Shown: positions 57,438-64,000 of the stretch, in pieces | Numbering within the stretch: position 1 is the stretch's first letter | How the letters are laid out: each line of letters opens with the position of its first letter | DNA from: Silene latifolia | Lineage: Eukaryota; Streptophyta; Magnoliopsida; Caryophyllales; Caryophyllaceae | NCBI RefSeq assembly: GCF_048544455.1 | Contig: NC_133537.1 | Coordinates: 310,037,738-310,101,737 of the forward strand | Direction: 5' to 3' | Length of the DNA stretch: 64,000 nucleotides | Notes under the pieces: model-generated | Seen by the model: only the letters and a program-made list of their open reading frames with translations | Told to the model about the DNA's origin: nothing | Database searches by the model: none | Program-made: the position numbers and the translations under genes

Positions 57438-60242
57438 ATGGATTTTGATTTGAATGTTCCTTGGGAAGAACAAAACAATGAATCAAGTAGTGATGTCGTT
57501 ATTATCGATGATGATGTTAGTAACGATGTTGCCAACCCAGACGATATTGACGATGGTCCTGCAATTGTTGAAGGAGGATGGGTTGAAAAGGTCGGAAATA
57601 TGTTAAACACGGGCGGTAATGACGATTCGTTAGAAGTTAATACTCCAACCAGAGGAATGACGTTCGTGAATGGTGACGAGTTTGCTGCGTTTGCGTACCT
57701 ATATGCGTATAAAAACGCCTTTCAACTTTTTTGTAGGTGTACTGAACTAGTGAAGATGTACCAGGAAAGAGGTGTCAAACGCAATGGTATGGGGAAGAAG
57801 CAACCTCGTTTCTATATGATGAAACGCATTAGATTATGTTGCACAATGGGGGCCAATCCGAACAAAACAAACGGGTTTAAAGACATTGCAAATTTTGAGA
57901 AATGCAAATTTGCAATAGAAGCATCGTTACAAAACGATTTTGTTGTCATCGGTGCGTGTTGGTTGGAACACAATCACGTTTTAAAACGTGAAAATACTCG
58001 TCACATGGTAAGTTACCGGATGTTTGACGAATATTTCAAAAGACGGGCCTTATTGAACGACGCTGCCGGTGTTTCTATTGCCAATAACTTCGAAATTCTC
58101 GTTAGAGAAGCGGGTGGGCATGAAAATTTAAAAATCAACAAGCGTGACATACGGAATTTTCTTAATCAAGAACGAAGACGTAGTAGAATTAACGGGGATG
58201 CAGCGGCTTTGGAGGCTAGATTTATACAACTTAAGGAAGTGGATCCAGATTTTTACTACGCCATTCAGACGGATTTTGAAGGCAAGCTACTAAATGTGTT
58301 TTGGGCTGACGGACGTTTTAGAGGAATGGCAAAGGCATTTGGTGATGTATTTTCTTACGATGCTACATTTTGTGTTAACAGGTGACCAAATTTACGTAAT
58401 TTACTTAAGACCTTATTATTTTTTGTTAATTAATGTCGATTAAAAACCAAGTTATTTTCTTTGTTAATTAATTAATGTCGATTATTCCAAATAATTAGCT
58501 TAACTAATTCGAAATCAATAGCTTTACTAATTTTCGAAATCAGTAGTTTTGTTAATTTTCGAAATCAATAGGGTTTAGAAATTGGGCAATTCATTCTATT
58601 TAATTTCTAAATAGCTTTAGAAATTAATCAATTAGCTAGGGTTTGCTTCTTTAGAAATTATTATTGTGCTTATGATTAATTAGGGCATTTTTCGAAATTA
58701 ATTAGGGCATTTTTCGAAATTATTAATTAGAAATTAATCAATAGGGTTTAGAAATTGGGCAATTTTCGAAATCAGTAGCTTAAATAATTTGATTTCGAAA
58801 ATTGACTTAATTATTTCCAATTAATAATTGACTAATTTCTAATTACTAATTTCTAATTGGAAAATTGACATAATTAGCTACTGATTTCGAAAATTGACCC
58901 TAGCTAATTGACTAATTTCTAATTAATAATTTCTAAAGAAGCAAACCCTAGCTAATTGATTATTTTCGAAATAATTTTAGTAATTCGAAATAAGTAGGGC
59001 ATTTTTCGAAACAATTTGTGCAAAATGCCCTTTACTCCATTTTTCGAAACAATTTGTGCAAAATGACCCTAGCTAATTGATTATTCTCGAAATAATTAAG
59101 GAATTTCGGAAACAGAATTTATTTTTATTATACTTATCTTATGTTTTAATTATAGGTACAAAATGCCCTTTACTCCATTTGTTGGCGTAAATCATCACGG
59201 CAGTTCTGTTGTGCTTGCTGCCGCTTTGATTTCACATGAAGATGCGGAAAGCTTCACTTGGGTGTTTAGGAGATGGATAGATTGTATGGGTAGAGCTCCA
59301 TCGGTTATACTCACGGATCAATGCAAGGGAATTGGTAAGGCTGTGAAGGACGTATTTACTAATACTCATCACCGTTTGTGTCTGTGGCACATAATGGTTA
59401 ACGCAACAAAGAACTTGGGAAGTTTTGTCAGGTATCAAGAAATTATTGTTGACCTTTGGAAAATTATTGACGATAGTGCAGATAGCGATGACTTTGAGGA
59501 GGCATGGCATCATTTTGTAGCTAAGTATGGTCTTCATGAAAATGGTTGGATCATAGACTCTTTTCAAAACCGACATTCGTGGGTGCCATTGTATTGGAGG
59601 GACATCTTTTGTGTAGGTATGTCATCTACGCAAAGAAGTGAACAGACGAACCGATTTTTCAAGACTTATGTCAATGTTGAAACTACTCTGTTTAAATTCT
59701 TTGATAGTTATCAAAATGCACTAAGATCCAAGGTCGAGGAAGAATTAAAGTTGAACTTTGCTTGTGATGAAAGACCGTCTCCTTATAATAAGACAATCAT
59801 AGCTGAGGAAGTCTTCCAACGGGCTTACACATCTAACATTTTTAGTTTGGTGAAGGATGAGGTAAACGGTCTTATACACACCAACGCTGAGTCTCATTTG
59901 AACATTGGGAATTTCTCTTCGTTTAATGTAACGGATGAGGTGACAACACCGTTTTTGAAGCGTCGTGAGAAAAAGTACAATGTTACGGTCAACTTGGACT
60001 TCGGTGAGTTTAATTGTACTTGTAAACTTTTCGAGTTTAAAGGTATATTGTGCAGGCATATTATTCGTGTACTACAGCTGAAGAAAGTGCAGTTTATTCC
60101 CGACAAGTACATTTTGAATCGATGGCGAAAGGACTTGGTTCGGGGTTATGAGCACCTTCCTGTTGGGTACTACAATCCTGGTGAGTCTGAACGACTCAAG
60201 CGATCTCTTCTTTGTCACGATGAAGAACGACTACATATATAG
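57438..60242 (+). CDS. FAR1-related / MULE transposase-type protein, two exons (57438-58381, 59156-60242)
   Basis: The ATG at 57438 opens MDFDLNVPWEE (a DLNxP EAR-like motif) and an acidic leader. Residues about 85-180 hold a FAR1-type WRKY-GCM1 zinc-finger region (RIRLCC, then EKCKFAIEA, then EHNHVL). Exon 1 stops within TFCVN-AG at 58381. A GT..AG intron (58382-59155) leads to G-YKMPFTPFVGVNHHG, giving the expected MULE-domain reading. MULE core residues are seen in YDATF, ILTDQ and the EEAWHHF region, and a SWIM finger CTCKLFEFKGILCRH follows near the end. The predicted 676-residue product covers all three FAR1 domains. It could be a domesticated light-signalling factor of the FAR1/FRS family or an active-type transposase; surrounding TIRs were not found. 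An in-frame TAG at 60240 is followed by 123 more open codons. Confidence 0.8.
58382..59155 (+). other. Intron of the FAR1-like gene with foldback and exon-2 copy
   Basis: Donor AG|GTGACC and acceptor ATTATAG|GTAC keep the frame (AG+G). The intron is full of TTTCGAAA-type repeats. One arm around 58623-58663 (AATCAATTAGCTAGGGTTTG on) is inverted at about 58918-58965, giving a long foldback. At 59021-59042 it also carries CAAAATGCCCTTTACTCCAT plus TT, identical to the start of exon 2 at 59159. Confidence 0.75.
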
Positions 60243-60614
60243 GTGGCATTACATGATGATGAGACGTATGCCTTATATGAGGCCGAATCAGCCAAGGTGA
60301 TTAAGGCATTAGAGGCGCATGTCGGCATTGAGGTACTCAACGAAATGGGAGCAGGCTCCGATGTAACAAAGGTGTGGGGCCGTAAAAGATTACAACCGAA
60401 GGAGAACAACCTACGCCACATGGTACGGAACGCACCTCCTCCTACGGAAGGCGCCTTGAGAGACCCCATTGATAAAAGAGGTGCAGGAAGAGGGTCTAGG
60501 CCTAGGCAAAAGAAAGTAAGGAGGGTTGTAAACTTCGACGAAGCAGGTCCATCGTCGCAACCAACGCCGCGGCGAAGAAGGGTCAGTACGACCACACCTC
60601 GTAACACGCAGTAG
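60243..60614 (+). pseudogene. In-frame C-terminal extension of the FAR1-like ORF after a TAG
   Basis: Directly after the TAG and in the same frame, 123 codons run to TAG 60612. They include ALYEAESAKVIKALEAHVG, a helical stretch like the one after the SWIM finger in many FAR1-like transposases. A basic tail with RPRQKKVRR and PTPRRRRVS, possibly a nuclear localisation signal, follows. This looks like the original C-terminus cut off by a nonsense change, or a readthrough product. Confidence 0.6.
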
Positions 60615-62267
60615 AATTAAACTAACGGTTTTTTTTTTGCTACATTTGGATACAATTTTAAGACTGTTTGTTTTACACAATTATGTGTTTTCATTTTTAC
60701 ATTTTGATAGTTGGTTGCACGAAATTAAAATGAATTGCACGAAATTGGGTCTGAATTTCCAAAACTGATTTGCACGAAATCAGACGATATGTAGTTCAAT
60801 TGTTTACATTTTTCGAATTGACAATTTTGTGTTTTCATTGTTTTCTCACTTTATGTAGTTCAATTGTTTACATTTGCCTTGATTTGACTCAAATTGCATG
60901 AAAATTTTATTTGCATGTGAGACATAATCATTTACTTCATCTCAATACTCAACCTTTAGTTCATCTCAATACTCAACCTTATAGTCAAGCATGTGAGACG
61001 AAATTTAACAGCATTATAAGACGGAAATTAAGCACCGTACAATCCGAGTTCAATTAGCACGAAACTGGCTAATTAGCATGATTAGCACGAAACTCTGTCA
61101 AACTGTCGATAAATCAGATCGTCTATTTGCACGAAATTGCTACTAATTTGCACGATATTGGTAACTATTTGCACGAAATACTCGTTAACTTATGCTACTG
61201 TTTTCTCACATTATGTATTTCAATTGTTAACATTTGAGATGATTTGACTCAAATTGCATGTGAGACATAATCATTTTGTTAATCTCAACACTCAATCTGT
61301 AACACATGTCATATCGTGCAAATTGAACATCATTTAGGCCGGAACGATTCCAATAGCGAGTTATTGTTTGATAATGTAATTCTTATGATTATAAGACCGG
61401 AACGATTCCAATAGCGATTTCAAGAAAAATAGATACGATTCAAATAACGATTAAAAGTCCCTGAAATTAAAGGAACGAAATTAAAGTACCATCCCATTAC
61501 AATAACGATTTCACCATGTCAACGATTAAACAGAATTTAACGAAATTGAACGAAATTGAACGAAATTTAGGTAAATGATCGAAATAGTACCATCCGTATA
61601 CAACCAAAAAAGATACCATAAACATAAACCGTGCAATCTGATCGAAATTTAGGCAATCTGATCGAAATTTGAGTGCCATGCAAACTTAACATAAACCGTA
61701 TACAACCAAAAAAGATACCATTCGATTACCCATAATTACGATTTGCATGTTTAACGAATTTAAGCGAAATTGGACCTAAAATTAAAGGAACGAAACTGTA
61801 AAAAACCGCATGATTAAAAGACGAAATAATATGATTGATTATACCATCCGACTAATCTGATTACAAGACGGAAAACCATCAGATTTAGCCGACTACAAAC
61901 AATTTACAACCCTACATCCGATTCTACAACCCTTTAACATCCTATATCCCGCCATGCAAAAAAAAAAAGAGTAGTTTATACAACTTTCTACTCCAAGTAA
62001 AACATGATTACCATTGCATGCAATACCAATTTTGCAAGCAAAATGATATCCCCATCACATCTACCCTTGCATGCAATCAAAATCAAATCTATTGCATGCA
62101 ATCAGTTTGGGCCGAATCAAAACCAAAATGAAAACCGATTGCATGCAATAGAATACCAGTTTTCGGCCTCATGGTTAAAACGTAAATAAAGCATAATCTA
62201 ACATACGCTTTTATATAATTAAAAACCTATTTTACATCACCCGATTGTCGTACTCCCATCCACTGCC
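60615..62267. other. AT-rich DNA with scattered GCACGAAAT and TTGCATGCAA words
   Basis: No gene is recognised. TTGCACGAAA-type words recur about nine times in 60710-61180, AACGAAATTGA-type words recur near 61540-61570, and the palindrome TTGCATGCAA occurs several times at 62015-62150. This may be the 3' non-coding part of a MULE-type element. Confidence 0.4.
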
Positions 62268-62555
62268 TCATGCAAGACCGTGTTTCTTTCGGAACTTGAG
62301 GTCTTGCCACTTTGCCCATGCATGGCCCCATGCCTTGCATACTGCTACGAGATTACCACGGTCCCACGAATAACAACGGGGAAAGATCTCGTGCACAACC
62401 AAATCATTGCACGAAGCAACTCGAAATTGAGGGCTATTCCCGTTGGTAGAACTAATGGATATAGTAGACGGAATATCTTTAATGGATTTGGGTAAAGGAG
62501 GACGATAAGGGGCAGGACAGTAAATTGCCCAATTACGTTCTCCTTGGTTAGCCAT
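62268..62555 (-). CDS. Hypothetical small protein, 95 aa
   Basis: The ORF opens with ATG at 62555 (MANQGERNWAIYCPAP) and ends at TGA 62268. It is Trp- and Pro-rich with a hydrophilic centre and the segment CYSWDRGNLVAVCKAWGHAW. No signal peptide, membrane segment or known domain is seen. It faces away from the FAR1-like gene, 1.65 kb downstream of it, so it might be a second ORF of the same element or a fragment of a captured gene. An A-rich stretch and TTTTATAAAAG (about 62688, upstream on this strand) precede it. It could also be a chance ORF. Confidence 0.4.
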   Translation of the reverse strand: MANQGERNWAIYCPAPYRPPLPKSIKDIPSTISISSTNGNSPQFRVASCNDLVVHEIFPRCYSWDRGNLVAVCKAWGHAWAKWQDLKFRKKHGLA

Positions 62556-63040
62556 GGATTCCTATAAGATAATTTTGTGTAAAAAAAAAAATTAGGGTTA
62601 AGGGGAGGGTTTTTAGAGGGAAGGCAGTTTGAAGGAGATGAAGATTAATAGTGGGAAAGGAGGAAGTTGAAGGGGGGTGTCGTTCCTTTTATAAAAGATT
62701 TTTACCAAATTTTTTAACTTTTTTTTTTCCCTTTTTACGTTAAAAACCCTTTGTTTCTTTGTATGTTCAACTTTTTTAACTTTTTTTTTTTTCCTTTTTC
62801 GTTCAAAACCTTTTGTTTTTCTTTTTGGTTAATAAAAATTAATAATATACATTGTACCAAAAATAACTAAAAAAAAAAAAATAAGCTAAAATATTTTTAC
62901 ATGAAATAGAGATATTAAACTATGATCGGTATAAGTAAGCTTATTTTCACATTTTTTCGTGATATAGTTAAACTAAGATATGATCGGTATCGCTATGTAC
63001 ATTAAAATCAAATCGTAGTTATAATGATCGGAATTAAATT
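62556..63040. other. AT-rich DNA, no gene recognised
   Basis: Homopolymer-rich. Two diverged blocks (CCTTTTTACGTTAAAAACCC and CCTTTTTCGTTCAAAACC, near 62730 and 62793) suggest a small duplication. TATGATCGGTAT occurs twice (62921, 62976). Confidence 0.4.
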
Positions 63041-63061
63041 GAACCCTAAACCCTAAACCCT
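63041..63061. repeat. Short telomere-like tract left of the satellite
   Basis: Three CCCTAAA units stand directly before the first 50-bp unit. Confidence 0.8.
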
Positions 63062-63780
63062 AATTACATAAAATGTCGATAGTAAGCTACAATCGGAACT
63101 AGTTAGTACCCAATTACATAAAATGTCGATAATAAGCTACAATCGGAACTATTTAGTACCTAATTACATAAAATGTCGATAATAAGCTACAATCGGAACT
63201 ATTTAGTACCCAATTACATAAAATGTCGATAGTAAGCTACAATCGGAACTAGTTAGTACCTATTACATAAAATGTCGATAATAAGCTACAATCGGAACTA
63301 TTTAGTACCTAATTACATAAAATGTCGATAGTAAGCTACAATCGGAACTATTTAGTACCTAATTACATAAAATGTCGATAGTAAGCTATAATCGGAACTA
63401 CTTACTACCTAATTACATAAAATGTCGATAGTAAGCTACAATCGGAACTAGTTAGTACCCAATTACATAAAATGTCGATAATAAGCTACAATCGGAACTA
63501 TTTAGTACCTAATTACATAAAATGTCGATAGTAAGCTACAATCGGAACAAGTTAGTACCTAATTACATAAAATGTCGATACTAAGCTACAATCGGAACTA
63601 TTTAGTACCTAATTACATAAAATGTCGATAGTAAGCTACAATCGGAACTATTTAGTACCTAATTACATAAAATGTCGATAGTAAGCTACAATCGGAACTG
63701 GTTAGTACCTAATTACATAAAATGTCGATAGTAAGCTACAATCGGAACTAGTTAGTACCTAATTACATAAAATGTCGATA
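63062..63780. repeat. 50-bp tandem satellite, 14 units plus a partial
   Basis: The unit is AATTACATAAAATGTCGATA followed by GTAAGCTACAATCGGAAC and TAGTTAGTACCT, in total 50 bases. Units differ at two linked sites: GTAAGC with AGTTAG, or ATAAGC with ATTTAG. One unit is 49 bases. The last unit stops after AATGTCGATA at 63780. Confidence 0.95.
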
Positions 63781-63800
63781 TTTAGGAGGGTTGTAAACTT

Positions 63801-63930
63801 AGAAACCCTAAACCCTATATTCTAAACCCTAAACCCTATATTCTAAACCCTAAACCATATATTCTAAACCCTAAACCCTATATTCTAAACCCTAAACCCT
63901 ATATTCTAAAACCCTAAACCCTATATTCAG
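63801..63930. repeat. Six units of AAACCCTAAACCCTATATTCT, telomere-like
   Basis: A 21-base unit holding two telomeric CCCTAAA words and TATATTCT is repeated six times with small changes. It is interstitial, as ordinary AT-rich sequence follows to 64000. Confidence 0.9.
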
Positions 63931-64000
63931 TTTTGCGCCAATTACCCGAAATAATTCAAAATTTCTAACTTAGTTTAAATTTCAATTATTCATTTTGCGC
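63931..64000. other. Window end, nothing recognised
   Basis: Seventy AT-rich bases with no feature. Confidence 0.3.

Noticed and set aside
60181-60242. A 62-base intron (GTGAGT..ATATATAG) that would remove the TAG of the FAR1-like ORF
   Set aside because: Splicing would shift the frame and meet TGA four codons later; the direct reading across the TAG is in frame.
63801-63930. Chromosome end (telomere)
   Set aside because: CCCTAAA words are degenerate, separated by TATATTCT, and followed by ordinary sequence; interstitial repeat only.

Overview
The window reads as nuclear DNA of a flowering plant, most likely a eudicot. It is AT-rich and TE-dense, with Copia, Athila-type and chromodomain Gypsy elements carrying plant-type primer sites (initiator tRNA-Met, and a tRNA-Asp-like site). 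It also holds a plant mobile-domain gene, a FAR1/MULE gene and a NIP7-like gene relic. A Caryophyllales source is a weak guess from repeat style only. No bacterial, organellar or CRISPR content is seen. LAYOUT. 1-4024 is a Copia deletion derivative (two LTRs, remnant protease/GAG-pre-integrase). 4025-8220 holds (ATT)n arrays with two 5'-truncated, minus-strand LINE copies whose C-terminus has the CCHC plus restriction-like-endonuclease (RLE) layout. The second copy is split by a 1.6 kb solo LTR with a perfect 5-bp target duplication. 8611-27921 is an Athila-type element with gag-protease and an env-like ORF but no reverse transcriptase; its 3' LTR is split by a complete chromodomain Gypsy element (element A, 17700-27255, TSD TTGAT). 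27922-37059 is an older Gypsy LTR remnant split by a second complete chromodomain Gypsy element (element B, 28164-36493, TSD CGGTA). 37121-45662 is a deep nest: an L1 3' fragment with its own TSD holds a MITE, then a 7.5 kb Mutator-like TIR element with a perfect 9-bp TSD. That element in turn contains a Helitron-like insertion (with its own MITE) and the longest RLE-type LINE copy. From 45685 onward the sequence is less repeat-dense: an hAT-type MITE, a broken NIP7 copy, duplicated intergenic DNA, another hAT-type MITE, a possible tail-anchored small gene relic, an intact single-exon plant mobile-domain gene (minus strand, 53215-55266), a two-exon FAR1-related/MULE transposase gene (57438-60242), a small unknown minus-strand ORF, and a 50-bp satellite array bordered by telomere-like repeats. 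INTEGRATION. Only the plant mobile-domain gene, the FAR1-like gene and possibly the 95-codon ORF look able to encode full proteins. All retroelement ORFs carry stops, frameshifts or deletions. The most unusual material is (1) an apparently RLE-type, zinc-finger LINE family in an angiosperm that sits in (ATT)n microsatellites, and (2) three unrelated LTR elements that each carry dense arrays of a different short palindromic GC-rich motif in non-coding DNA. Base-level comparison of LTR pairs suggests part of the divergence in GC-rich hairpins may be consensus error, so frameshift calls in those stretches are provisional.
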